DNA of 9,264 nucleotides, from assembly GCA_900553865.1 (NCBI GenBank), contig USFC01000062.1, forward strand, positions 1 to 9,264, written 5' to 3'. This DNA comes from an uncultured Clostridium sp. GTDB taxonomy: Bacteria > Bacillota > Clostridia > TANB77 > CAG-508. Under the pieces are notes generated by a model. That model was not told the origin of the DNA and searched no databases. It worked only from the letters and a program-made list of their open reading frames with translations. The first letter of the stretch is position 1; every line of letters starts with the position of its first letter. This document shows, one piece after another, positions 1-7,138 of the stretch. The position numbers were made by a program, and so were the translations under genes.

Positions 1-1547
1 TTATTTGGTACAAATTTTTTATAATTATACTTTTTAAAGCGTAAATCAAAAATAATAGCATTAAACAAGTAGAATGAATTAGATAAAGTCCATACTAATG
101 GTAAAATATATAATGCTAAATTATTATTAAATATTTTTAAAGCTGATATAATAAATCCTGCAAAGTTTAAAATAAAAAATATTAAATGAAATAGTAATAC
201 TTTAAAATTTATTTTACTCATTTTATTACTTGCAACTCCTTTTGGTGTAACATCAAATTTTGTATTATGAAATCCTAAAAATTCTTTTGTTACTGCAGGT
301 GCAAGTATTGGAGTTAAAATTGTTTCATATATTGTATTCCAAGTTGAAGATCTTTTATTGTGCTCTAAAAAGTCTATTGCAAAACGTTTTAGTAAATAAC
401 ATGGGAACCATAAACAAATAAATGTTGTTATATTACAATTTATAACAGTAATTCCAAATAAACTAAATAATAAAGGGGCAATTAAGTATATTAATCTACG
501 TAATCCAAAATACCAATAGGAAACACATGAATAATATTCCAATTTTTGTTTTATAGAAAGACCTTTACATGAAAATATTTTATATTTTTTTGACATTTGA
601 ACACATCCTCTAGCCCAGCGAGAACGTTGCTTGGCAAAACCTGTAAAATCTGTAACTGAATTTCCATATGCAGTAATATTATTTAAGGCAATACCTTTAT
701 AACCTGCATTTTCAATCAACATACCTGTTGCAATATCTTCAGAAATTGTACCTGTTGCAAAACCATTAATTTTGTTTAAAGCTGCTCTTGATACAACTGC
801 ATTAGTACCACAAAAGACTACAGAATTTGTTACATTTTTTTTGATTTGTAAAGTATTATAAAAATATTCCTGTTCAAAAGGAATGTTGTTTTCTAAGTGA
901 AATCTGTATTGAAATATATCTGGATTTTTAAAGCTTTGTGGAAATTGAACAAATCCTATTTTTTTATTTGAATTAGATAAAAAATATGGAAGTGCAATTT
1001 CTAAAAAATTAGGAGTTGGACACATATCTGCATCAAAAAATACTATATATGGTGAAGAGGTATGTTTTAGTGCATTATTATAATTACCTGCTTTTGCATC
1101 TTTGTTCGATAATCTTGTTATATAATTTACATTCATATTTTCACATAATTTTTTTATATTTGCTCTATTACCATCGTCACAAACATAAATATGTAGTTTG
1201 GCTTTATCTGGATAATCAATATTTTTACAGCATGTAATAGTGTTTATTAGTAAAGATTCATGTTCATTTAATGTTGCAATAAAAACATCAACATCTGGAC
1301 ATTCGGATAATTTATTTACAGTGGTGAATGAATAAGATTTAGTGGTATCTCTTAGAATGTTGAAGTAATAAATAAAAAAATCAAATGCTTCCCATAATTC
1401 TGTAATTAGTACAAGTATTCCTAAAAATAAACTAAGATAATCCATGTTAATTGGTAAAGTAAATAGAATTCTATAAATTATATAGATGAAAGTTAGTGCA
1501 AATGATATAAAATAAATAGTTTGTTTAAATAAATTCTTTTGTTTCAT
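1..1547 (-). CDS. Cellulose-synthase-like GT2 glycosyltransferase, C-terminus cut by the window edge
   Basis: This is a processive membrane glycosyltransferase of family 2, related to BcsA. It probably polymerises a sugar from a UDP-sugar and extrudes the chain through its own membrane channel. Translation from the ATG at 1547 (GGAGAC ribosome binding site just upstream) stays open for 515 codons to base 1. Two hydrophobic N-terminal segments (about residues 8-28 and 35-58) precede the catalytic domain. That domain carries DDG (124-126), DAD (172-174), SED (269-271, in place of the usual TED) and QRSRW (307-311). Further membrane segments lie near 352-371, 374-390, 449-472 and 478-500. An FxVTxK motif at 431-436 matches the BcsA gating loop. 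The C-terminus, where a PilZ c-di-GMP domain would sit if present, is outside the window. The sugar specificity (cellulose or another beta-glucan) cannot be read from the sequence. It is transcribed divergently from the 1687 gene. Confidence 0.9.
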   Translation of the reverse strand, partial: MKQKNLFKQTIYFISFALTFIYIIYRILFTLPINMDYLSLFLGILVLITELWEAFDFFIYYFNILRDTTKSYSFTTVNKLSECPDVDVFIATLNEHESLLINTITCCKNIDYPDKAKLHIYVCDDGNRANIKKLCENMNVNYITRLSNKDAKAGNYNNALKHTSSPYIVFFDADMCPTPNFLEIALPYFLSNSNKKIGFVQFPQSFKNPDIFQYRFHLENNIPFEQEYFYNTLQIKKNVTNSVVFCGTNAVVSRAALNKINGFATGTISEDIATGMLIENAGYKGIALNNITAYGNSVTDFTGFAKQRSRWARGCVQMSKKYKIFSCKGLSIKQKLEYYSCVSYWYFGLRRLIYLIAPLLFSLFGITVINCNITTFICLWFPCYLLKRFAIDFLEHNKRSSTWNTIYETILTPILAPAVTKEFLGFHNTKFDVTPKGVASNKMSKINFKVLLFHLIFFILNFAGFIISALKIFNNNLALYILPLVWTLSNSFYLFNAIIFDLRFKKYNYKKFVPN

Positions 1548-1577
1548 ATTTTGTCTCCTTTAATAAATTATATAAAA

Positions 1578-1606
1578 ATGATAATTAAAAAAAATAATAA
1601 AGTCAA
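1578..1606 (-). promoter_or_regulatory. Promoter of the glycosyltransferase gene
   Basis: On the minus strand, TTGACT (1601-1606) and TATCAT (1578-1583) are separated by exactly 17 bases, a good sigma-A-type promoter. The predicted start is about 25 bases upstream of the ribosome binding site and ATG of the glycosyltransferase. Its -35 box lies only 20 bases from the -35 box of the divergent plus-strand promoter. Confidence 0.65.
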
Positions 1607-1626
1607 GTAAAAAAATTAAATTATGA

Positions 1627-1655
1627 TTGACTGATAGACATAAAAATGCTACAAT
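1627..1655 (+). promoter_or_regulatory. Promoter of the 140-residue protein gene
   Basis: TTGACT (1627-1632), a 17-base spacer and TACAAT (1650-1655) form a near-consensus sigma-A promoter. The expected transcription start is near 1662, between this promoter and the ribosome binding site. This rules out the upstream in-frame TTG at 1627 as a start, because that codon is the -35 box itself. Confidence 0.85.
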
Positions 1656-1686
1656 ATATTGTATAAAGCAGGAAGGAGGCTTTGTA

Positions 1687-2109
1687 ATGCACAGATCGAA
1701 AAAGTGCACTGGTGCTCAACTTGCACTTCGGAATAATATTTTTGGTTTAACAGACAAAAAGGATTATTCTGAGATGTCAAAATTTGCCATACAAGTTGAG
1801 TTGGCAGAGATACTCCCAGATATTTTAGCGATGGGAGATCAAAGTGAAATTTTATGTCGTATGCAGAATATACCATTAGACAGGTATCCAAATTTCCAAA
1901 AGGAATTTGATATAAGCGGTAATAGCTGTATCTGCATAAAGAAAATTTCAAAATCTGCAGAGAATTTAAGGACTGCAATTCGTATGACAGTTGAAACACA
2001 AACAGGAAAGTTTGTGATTGGTCAAGGAATTGCGTATCAAGAAGGCAAACTTGAAAAAAAGTTCAGTGATTATTTAAATAGATTTGCTGAACAGTTCTTG
2101 AATTCTTAA
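1687..2109 (+). CDS. Unrecognised 140-residue soluble protein
   Basis: I do not recognise this protein family. The start chosen is the ATG at 1687, seven bases after a GGAGG ribosome binding site (1674-1678) and downstream of a strong promoter. A longer in-frame reading from TTG at 1627 would begin inside the promoter. The product has no signal peptide or membrane segment and looks like a mixed alpha/beta cytoplasmic protein. It has a basic N-terminus (MHRSKKC), a CxC pair in the middle (SCICIKK) and an amphipathic helical C-terminus of about 25 residues. It forms a monocistronic unit with its own promoter and terminator. It is divergent from the glycosyltransferase, with which it shares a 20-base control region between the -35 boxes. 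That arrangement hints at co-regulation but does not prove a shared function. Confidence 0.8.
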   Translation: MHRSKKCTGAQLALRNNIFGLTDKKDYSEMSKFAIQVELAEILPDILAMGDQSEILCRMQNIPLDRYPNFQKEFDISGNSCICIKKISKSAENLRTAIRMTVETQTGKFVIGQGIAYQEGKLEKKFSDYLNRFAEQFLNS

Positions 2110-2115
2110 GTCAAA

Positions 2116-2160
2116 CAAGGGAAAAGGAAAATTTTTTTCCTTTCCCCTTGTGCTTTTTTA
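2116..2160 (+). terminator. Rho-independent terminator of the 140-residue gene
   Basis: A 16-bp stem with one mismatch pairs CAAGGGAAAAGGAAAA with the segment ending CCTTTCCCCTTG. It is followed by TGCTTTTTTA. The hairpin begins 7 bases after the stop codon and isolates this gene from rpsT. Confidence 0.9.
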
Positions 2161-2192
2161 TAAAGAATATATAAATATTTATTGTTAACCAC

Positions 2193-2221
2193 TTGCAAAT
2201 TCAATATATTTATGGTAGAAT
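2193..2221 (+). promoter_or_regulatory. Promoter of rpsT
   Basis: TTGCAA (2193-2198) and TAGAAT (2216-2221) are separated by 17 bases, upstream of the rpsT ribosome binding site. The implied leader is about 35 bases, too short for an elaborate riboswitch. Confidence 0.8.
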
Positions 2222-2263
2222 AGCTTTTGTTAAAATAAAATAGCAAGAGGAGGTGCAACATAA

Positions 2264-2530
2264 ATGCCAAATATCAAATCAGCAATCAAACGTGTTTCAG
2301 TTATCGAAAAGAAAACTGCAAGAAACAACATGATTAAATCAGGATATAAATCAGCTGTTAAAAAATTTGAACAATCTTTAGAAAACAATAATGCAGAAGA
2401 GACAAAAATATTATTCTCAGAAGCAACTAAAAAAATAGATCAAGCTTGTACAAAAGGTGTTTTAACAAAAAACACAGCAGCTAGAAAAAAATCAAACTTA
2501 TCAAAAAAATTAAATGCAGCTAATGCGTAA
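2264..2530 (+). CDS. rpsT: 30S ribosomal protein S20
   Basis: This is ribosomal protein S20, which binds 16S rRNA and helps the small subunit assemble. The 88-residue length is normal for the family. The start MPNIKSAIKRV is typical, and the protein is very rich in Lys, Ala and Asn. The family-typical C-terminal stretch KGVLTKNTAARKKSNLSKKL is present. AGGAGGTG at 2248-2255 sits 8 bases before the ATG and confirms the start. The gene is monocistronic, with its own promoter, and converges with gatB across a shared terminator. Confidence 0.97.
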   Translation: MPNIKSAIKRVSVIEKKTARNNMIKSGYKSAVKKFEQSLENNNAEETKILFSEATKKIDQACTKGVLTKNTAARKKSNLSKKLNAANA

Positions 2531-2536
2531 TGAGTT

Positions 2537-2558
2537 AAAAAATTGTGCACAGTTTTTT
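2537..2558 (+). terminator. Possible weak first terminator of rpsT
   Basis: AAAAAATTG and CAGTTTTTT flank TGCA, giving a 9-bp hairpin with one G-U pair followed by AT-rich sequence. It starts 6 bases after the rpsT stop codon. It has few GC pairs, so it is at most an auxiliary terminator in front of the stronger one at 2576-2616. Confidence 0.4.
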
Positions 2559-2575
2559 ATTTTAAAATTAAACAT

Positions 2576-2616
2576 AAAAAAATTGAGGTTTTACGAAAAA
2601 TAACCTCAATTTTTTT
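2576..2616. terminator. Bidirectional terminator between rpsT and gatB
   Basis: A7-TTGAGGTT (2576-2590) and AACCTCAA-T7 (2602-2616) form a perfect inverted repeat around an 11-base loop. Each strand therefore has a hairpin followed by a run of T. This suits convergent rpsT (plus) and gatB (minus), whose stop codon lies only 6 bases away. Confidence 0.9.
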
Positions 2617-2621
2617 ATTTT

Positions 2622-4064
2622 TTACTTTTTTAATTCTTCTAAGAACATTTTGTTAAGCATTTGTGGATTTGCTTTTCCTTTTGTTTCTTTCATTGCTTGA
2701 CCTACTAAAAATCCAAGTGCTCTATCTTTTCCTGCTTTAAAATCTGCTACTGATGCTGGATTTGCTTCTAATATTTTGTTAACTATTTCTTTTATTGCTC
2801 CTTCATCTGATATTTGAAGCCACCCTTTTTCTTTTATTATTTCTTCTGGATCTTTTGGATTTTCAAATAGCTCTTCTAGTACTTTTTTACCTATTGCAGA
2901 GCTTATTATTCCCTTATCTATTAATTCAATCATTTTGGCAAGTTGCTCAGCTGTAAATGGTATACTATCTGCTTCCATTTCGTTTTCGTTTAATATTCTT
3001 GAAACATCTGACAATAGCCAGTTTGCAACAGCTTTTCCGTTTTTACATATTTTTTCTGCTTCTTCAAACATGTTTGACAAATATTTTGAAGAAATAAGCA
3101 TTCTACTATCTTTTTCTGATAGTCCATACACACTTAAGTATTTTTGTTTTCTGCTTTCTGGTAATTCTGGTAAATTATTCTTTATATTTTCTATGTATTC
3201 TTCTGATAAACGTATTGCTACTAAATCTGGTTCTGGAAAATAGCGGTAATCTTGTGCATCTTCTTTATCTCTCATCGAAAATGTTTTTCCTGATACATCA
3301 TCCCATCTTAAGGTTTCTTGCTCTACTTTTCCTCCATTTTCTAACACTTCTATTTGTCTTTGTGTTTCATATTCTATTCCTCTTATTATGCTTCTAAATG
3401 AGTTCATATTTTTCATTTCTGTACGTGTACCAAATTCTGTTGCATTTCTTTTCCTTACAGAAACGTTTACGTCTGCTCTAAAAGAACCTTCTTGCATCTT
3501 ACAGTCTGATACTTCTATATATTCTAGTATTGATTTTAATTTTTTCAAGTATTCTTCTGCTTCTTTTGTTGACCTTAAATCTGGCTCTGAAACTATTTCT
3601 ATTAATGGTACTCCTGCTCTGTTTAGGTCTACTAAACTTCCTCCTGTAAATTCATTGTGGTTTAGTTTTCCTGCGTCTTCTTCTATATGAATACGTAATA
3701 TTCTTATTTTCTTTTTATTTCCTTCATCATCTTCTATTTCTACATATCCATGTTCACAAAGTGGTTTGTCAAATTGTGATATTTGGTATGATTTTGGAAG
3801 GTCTGGATAAAAGTAATTTTTTCTATCATTTTTGCTATCTCTAGATATTGTACAATTTGTAGCAAGTCCTGCCTTTACTGCATATTCTACTATTTTTTCG
3901 TTTAGCACTGGAAGTGCCCCCGGCATGGCCATACATACTGGGCATACATGTGTGTTTGGTTCTGCTCCAAATTCTGTAGGACAACTGCAGAATATTTTTG
4001 TTTTTGTTGAAAGCTCTGCGTGAACTTCCAATCCTATTACTACTTCATAATCTTCCTTTGCCAT
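2622..4064 (-). CDS. gatB: Asp/Glu-tRNA(Asn/Gln) amidotransferase subunit B
   Basis: GatB is the tRNA-binding and kinase-like subunit of the GatCAB complex. It activates the side chain of Glu-tRNA(Gln) or Asp-tRNA(Asn) with ATP so that ammonia from GatA can amidate it. The 480-residue length is normal. The N-terminal signature VIGLEVHAELSTKTKIFC is followed by four cysteines (C26, C28, C41, C44), as in zinc-binding GatB members, and by the family motif CPVCMAMPGALPVLN. The central cradle domain includes RADVNVSVR, TEMKNMNSFR and QDYRYFPEPDL. The C-terminal third is the helical YqeY-like tRNA-binding tail, ending in KANPQMLNKMF. The start at 4064 has AAAGGAGG 6 bases upstream. It is the last gene of gatC-gatA-gatB, 91 bases after gatA, with a palindromic element in that gap. 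Confidence 0.97.
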   Translation of the reverse strand: MAKEDYEVVIGLEVHAELSTKTKIFCSCPTEFGAEPNTHVCPVCMAMPGALPVLNEKIVEYAVKAGLATNCTISRDSKNDRKNYFYPDLPKSYQISQFDKPLCEHGYVEIEDDEGNKKKIRILRIHIEEDAGKLNHNEFTGGSLVDLNRAGVPLIEIVSEPDLRSTKEAEEYLKKLKSILEYIEVSDCKMQEGSFRADVNVSVRKRNATEFGTRTEMKNMNSFRSIIRGIEYETQRQIEVLENGGKVEQETLRWDDVSGKTFSMRDKEDAQDYRYFPEPDLVAIRLSEEYIENIKNNLPELPESRKQKYLSVYGLSEKDSRMLISSKYLSNMFEEAEKICKNGKAVANWLLSDVSRILNENEMEADSIPFTAEQLAKMIELIDKGIISSAIGKKVLEELFENPKDPEEIIKEKGWLQISDEGAIKEIVNKILEANPASVADFKAGKDRALGFLVGQAMKETKGKANPQMLNKMFLEELKK

Positions 4065-4110
4065 TTTTTCCTCCTTTAACTCCTATCTGGTTTCTATTTT
4101 CTACTTAATA

Positions 4111-4158
4111 AGGAGTGTCCCTCTTGTTCCGATTTTGGAACGAAAAGGACCGTCCCTA
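4111..4158 (-). repeat. Imperfect palindromic element (REP-like hairpin) between gatA and gatB
   Basis: Arms 4111-4130 and 4137-4156 flank a 6-base loop. The core GTTCC-GATTTT-GGAAC is perfect, and the outer arms carry GTCCC-type ends. In minus-strand RNA, three of the six differences between the arms become G-U pairs, leaving three true mismatches in a 20-bp stem. The structure is therefore better in the gat transcript than in the opposite one. The sequence is much more GC-rich than its surroundings, as expected of a dispersed hairpin repeat. There is no T run after it, so it is not a standard terminator. The gatA stop codon (4156-4158) overlaps its edge. Confidence 0.7.
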
Positions 4159-5592
4159 GTGTTCAGCTTTCTCATAAGTATATGCTGCATTTAATATTTT
4201 TTCTTCTTCAAATCTATTTCCTATTAGTTGCATTCCTATTGGCATGCCTTTACTATCTTCTCCACATGGAATTGAAATTCCCGGTAAACCTGCTATATTT
4301 ACAGAAACTGTACAAATATCTGCTAAATACATTTCTAATGGATTTGTAGACCTTGTACCAATTTCAAAAGCTACTGTTGGTGATGTTGGTGTTAATAAAA
4401 TATCATATTTTTCAAAGGCCTTATCAAATTCTTTTCTAACTAATGTACGAACTTGTTGTGCTTTTTTGTAATATGCATCATAATATCCTGAAGATAATAC
4501 ATATGTGCCTAGTATTATTCTTCTTTTTACTTCGTCTCCAAAGCCTTCGCTTCTTGAATTTCTGTAGATTTCTTTTAAATCTGTAAAGTTTTTAGTTCTG
4601 TAACCATATCTTATTCCATCAAATCTTCCTAGGTTTGAGCTTGCTTCTGCACATGCAATTATATAATATGTTGCTAATGCATAGTCTGCAATATCTAGTG
4701 AAAATTCTTCCACTTCGGCTCCCATCTCTTTGTATTTTTCTATTGCTGCTTCAAGTTTTTCTTTTACTTCTTCATTTATTCCTTCTCCAAAGAATTCTCT
4801 TGGAACACCTATTTTTAAACCTTTTACATCATTTTTCAAACATTTTGTGTAATCAACTTTTTCTCTATTTTCTGAAGTAGTATCTCTTTCATCATGTCCT
4901 GCAATTACATTTAAAAGTATTGCTGCATCTTCTACATCTTTTGTAATCGGACCTATTTGGTCTAAAGATGACGCAAATGCTACTAACCCATAACGAGAAA
5001 CTAAACCATATGTTGGCTTTAACCCTACAACCCCACAAAATGCTGCTGGCTGACGAATTGACCCACCTGTATCTGAACCTAATGCCCAAGGTACTAGGTT
5101 TGCTGCAACTGCTGCCGCGCTTCCTCCTGAAGAGCCTCCCGGTACTGTGTTTAAATTTCTTGGATTTCTTGTTATGTGAAAGGCTGAATATTCTGTAGAA
5201 GCTCCCATCGCAAACTCATCCATATTTAGTTTTCCTAAATCTATCATATGTTGCTTTTTTAATTTTTCTACAACTGTTGCATCATATGGAGATACAAAGT
5301 TTTCTAGCATTTTTGAAGCACATGTGGTTTTTATTCCTTTAGTGCACATATTGTCTTTTATTCCTATTGGTATTCCTGCTAATTCTCCTTTTATTTCTCC
5401 TGCATCTATTTTTTCTTGTATGTCTTTTGCTTCTTCTAAAGCTTCATCACATAAGGTTGTAATGAAGGCTCCTATGTCTTTTTCTTTTTCATTTATTTTA
5501 TCTACATATGCTTTAGTTATTTCTTGCACTGTAAGTTCTTTTTTTGCTAGCTTTTCTTTTAACTCATGTACTGTTAATTTAGTAATATCCAT
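4156..5592 (-). CDS. gatA: Asp/Glu-tRNA(Asn/Gln) amidotransferase subunit A
   Basis: GatA is the glutaminase subunit of GatCAB. It releases ammonia from glutamine and channels it to GatB for amidation of the mischarged tRNA. It is an amidase-signature enzyme. The Ser-cisSer-Lys triad is visible as K79 (GIPIGIKDN), S154 (PGGSSGGSAA) and S178 (SDTGGSIRQPAAF), the same numbering as in the well-studied staphylococcal enzyme. The rest of the signature, GLKPTYGLVSRYG, follows. The start at 5592 has AGGAGG 8 bases upstream and lies 28 bases after gatC. At 478 residues it is several residues shorter than typical GatA (about 485). It ends at YEKAEH, where relatives usually continue with a short charged tail. 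Its TAG stop is part of the palindromic element at 4111-4158. The active site is unaffected. Confidence 0.97.
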   Translation of the reverse strand: MDITKLTVHELKEKLAKKELTVQEITKAYVDKINEKEKDIGAFITTLCDEALEEAKDIQEKIDAGEIKGELAGIPIGIKDNMCTKGIKTTCASKMLENFVSPYDATVVEKLKKQHMIDLGKLNMDEFAMGASTEYSAFHITRNPRNLNTVPGGSSGGSAAAVAANLVPWALGSDTGGSIRQPAAFCGVVGLKPTYGLVSRYGLVAFASSLDQIGPITKDVEDAAILLNVIAGHDERDTTSENREKVDYTKCLKNDVKGLKIGVPREFFGEGINEEVKEKLEAAIEKYKEMGAEVEEFSLDIADYALATYYIIACAEASSNLGRFDGIRYGYRTKNFTDLKEIYRNSRSEGFGDEVKRRIILGTYVLSSGYYDAYYKKAQQVRTLVRKEFDKAFEKYDILLTPTSPTVAFEIGTRSTNPLEMYLADICTVSVNIAGLPGISIPCGEDSKGMPIGMQLIGNRFEEEKILNAAYTYEKAEH

Positions 5593-5620
5593 CTGTTTTC
5601 CTCCTATTATTTACATTTGT

Positions 5621-5908
5621 TTATTGAATTACCTTTGGTATTTTGAACATATTTCTTTCTTTTTCTGGTGCATTTTCCATTAATGCTTCATTATCTTCAA
5701 ATACTTTTATTTCATCTTTTCTAAATACATTATAATTTTCATTTACTCCACAAGTTTCTTCTAAACCCTCTACTGGTGCATTATTCACAAGGTTTGCAAA
5801 GTTTAATATATCTTGTAAATTCAATAAATATTTTTCTATTTCTTCATCTTTTATATTTAAATCTGCAAGTTTTGCAATATGTAATAATTCTTCCCTACTT
5901 ACCTTCAT
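5621..5908 (-). CDS. gatC: Asp/Glu-tRNA(Asn/Gln) amidotransferase subunit C
   Basis: GatC is the small subunit that wraps around the GatA-GatB interface and stabilises the amidotransferase. The start chosen is the ATG at 5908 (MKVSREELLHIAKLADL), preceded by GGAGTGG. This gives 95 residues, the family norm. The N-terminal motif for GatC, helical with HIAKLADLNI, is clear. So is the conserved C-terminal pattern LMENAPEKERNMFKIPKVI. An in-frame reading extends back to 6019, but it would run through the promoter and into the upstream gene's terminator, so it is rejected. This is the first gene of the gatCAB operon. Confidence 0.96.
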   Translation of the reverse strand: MKVSREELLHIAKLADLNIKDEEIEKYLLNLQDILNFANLVNNAPVEGLEETCGVNENYNVFRKDEIKVFEDNEALMENAPEKERNMFKIPKVIQ

Positions 5909-5953
5909 TTTATCCACTCCATTCTTTTTCTTTTCAATATAACCTTGGGTTTT

Positions 5954-5982
5954 ATTATACCTTTTTTGGTCAGATATTACAA
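5954..5982 (-). promoter_or_regulatory. Promoter of the gatCAB operon
   Basis: On the minus strand, TTGTAA (5977-5982), a 17-base spacer and a perfect TATAAT (5954-5959) lie about 46 bases upstream of the gatC ATG. The predicted leader is about 39 bases. No other good promoter is visible inside the operon, so gatA and gatB are likely cotranscribed from here. Confidence 0.85.
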
Positions 5983-5992
5983 TAGTTTGCAT

Positions 5993-6024
5993 AAAAAAAA
6001 TACTACGGCAAACAGCCATAGCAT
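5993..6024 (-). terminator. Terminator of the 326-residue protein gene
   Basis: In minus-strand RNA a 10-bp stem (6015-6024 with 6000-6009, two G-U pairs) with a 5-base loop is followed by a run of eight T. It begins about 10 bases after the stop codon at 6035. It ends about 10 bases before the gat -35 box, so the two transcription units are tightly abutted. Confidence 0.88.
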
Positions 6025-6034
6025 TTTTCGTTCC

Positions 6035-7015
6035 TTAGTCTTCTTCAACTACATTCATGATAAGCCGAAGCTCATTTTCAATAAGTTCTTTCTTATCTTC
6101 GTCTAATCTTTTTTCCAAAACGACTTCTCTTTGGCATACCAAGCTTCCGTCTGCAACATTGGTTACAGTAATTAATCTTTTTTCTTTTTTATTAATTACT
6201 TCCAACATTATTTTGTTACTACCACTAAAAATTTGGATAGCATCTAAGTATTCCGACGTTTCTAAGCTTAAGCCAATATAGTACTTTTTTCCTTTAGCTA
6301 CATATCTCCTTCTCTTAAGGCTCTCTGTTTTTAATTCTTCTACTTTTTCCAAACTTTTGTTAGGTTCCCTGTACTTTTGGAAAACTGCTTTTATTGCTTC
6401 TCTTTTTTCTTCATTCTCATCTTTTCTTTTTTGATTGAATTCAGCAATTTTTGCTTGCAGTTCTTTTTCAGAAATTTTTTCTTTTTGCAGAATATCTCTT
6501 TTCAGGCTTCTGGAAATTCCTACATTTGTTCTAAACTCAAATACTTCTCCTGCAAATGTTACACTTACATTTATCTCTCCAAAGACCACATTAGCCAAAG
6601 GTTCTTTTGCAAATGAATTTCTTTTTACTTTTATGCCTATCTCATTTTCATATGAACACTCCATAAAGTGCTTAGCATAGCCTCTAGCCATTACTTCCAT
6701 TCTTTCACAAGTATTTTTGTTTATTACTGTATATTTCCACTTTACTGTAATATCTGAATTGTTCAAATCTGCACTGTAATCAATGTTTTCCACCCTGTAG
6801 CCTGCTGGCACTATTATTTTAGGACAGAATACCTTCATTTCACACATCCGGTTTATTTCAATTTCCCGCTCTTCAAATTCATAGTACCTGCGCTCACATA
6901 GTATTCTTAAGTCATTTATAATAGCTTCTTTTTGACTTTGCACTTTAGCCATTAATTCTTTTAGCTCCTTTACTCGTTTTTTGTACGCTTCTACTTTGGA
7001 ACTGATTTCGTTCAT
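6035..7015 (-). CDS. Unrecognised 326-residue coiled-coil protein
   Basis: I do not recognise this family. The ATG at 7015 is preceded by GGGAGG at a good distance, and a promoter and a terminator bracket the gene. Residues 1 to about 55 form a heptad-like, charged helix (EISSKVEAYKKRVKELKEL onward) that predicts a coiled coil. Residues from about 60 to 175 look beta-rich and contain the cysteines of NRMCEMKVFCPK and NTCERMEV. Residues from about 175 to 235 are another highly charged helical stretch, rich in Lys and Glu. The end is beta-rich again, with a final acidic helix. There is no signal peptide or membrane segment, so it is probably cytoplasmic and oligomeric. It is not in the gat operon, and its neighbours give no clue to its role. 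Confidence 0.85.
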   Translation of the reverse strand: MNEISSKVEAYKKRVKELKELMAKVQSQKEAIINDLRILCERRYYEFEEREIEINRMCEMKVFCPKIIVPAGYRVENIDYSADLNNSDITVKWKYTVINKNTCERMEVMARGYAKHFMECSYENEIGIKVKRNSFAKEPLANVVFGEINVSVTFAGEVFEFRTNVGISRSLKRDILQKEKISEKELQAKIAEFNQKRKDENEEKREAIKAVFQKYREPNKSLEKVEELKTESLKRRRYVAKGKKYYIGLSLETSEYLDAIQIFSGSNKIMLEVINKKEKRLITVTNVADGSLVCQREVVLEKRLDEDKKELIENELRLIMNVVEED

Positions 7016-7048
7016 TTTTACCTCCCGGCATTAGCCTTTTCAACTTAT

Positions 7049-7082
7049 GTTTTACTACTCCTGCTGTATAAAACGGTAAAAC
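7049..7082 (-). other. Possible hairpin in the leader of the 326-residue protein gene
   Basis: GTTTTAC (7049-7055) and GTAAAAC (7076-7082) are perfect 7-bp arms around a 20-base loop. They lie within the roughly 88-base untranslated leader implied by the promoter at 7110-7138. No known riboswitch or attenuator is recognisable, and AT-rich arms of this length can arise by chance. Confidence 0.25.
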
Positions 7083-7109
7083 TTACTACATACTTTTATA
7101 CAATTGTTT

Positions 7110-7138
7110 ATTTTAACACATCTTTTTATGTATTTCAA
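7110..7138 (-). promoter_or_regulatory. Promoter of the 326-residue protein gene
   Basis: On the minus strand, TTGAAA (7133-7138) and TAAAAT (7110-7115) are exactly 17 bases apart. Transcription would start near 7103, giving a leader of about 88 bases before the ATG at 7015. Confidence 0.75.

Noticed and set aside
1649..1999. 116-residue minus-strand frame opposite the 140-residue gene
   Set aside because: It has no ribosome binding site or promoter, it lies fully antisense to a gene with complete signals, and its composition looks like a shadow frame.
4111..4158. Intrinsic terminator between gatA and gatB
   Set aside because: No T run follows the hairpin on the minus strand. gatB has no visible promoter of its own in the gap, so ending transcription here would silence it.
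2935..5198. Several plus-strand frames opposite gatB and gatA
   Set aside because: They are Leu/Phe/Ser-rich antisense shadows of clearly conserved genes, without translation signals.
5909..6019. N-terminal extension of GatC (132 residues)
   Set aside because: The extra codons cover the gat promoter and the terminator of the upstream gene. GatC proteins are about 95 residues, and the start at 5908 has a ribosome binding site.
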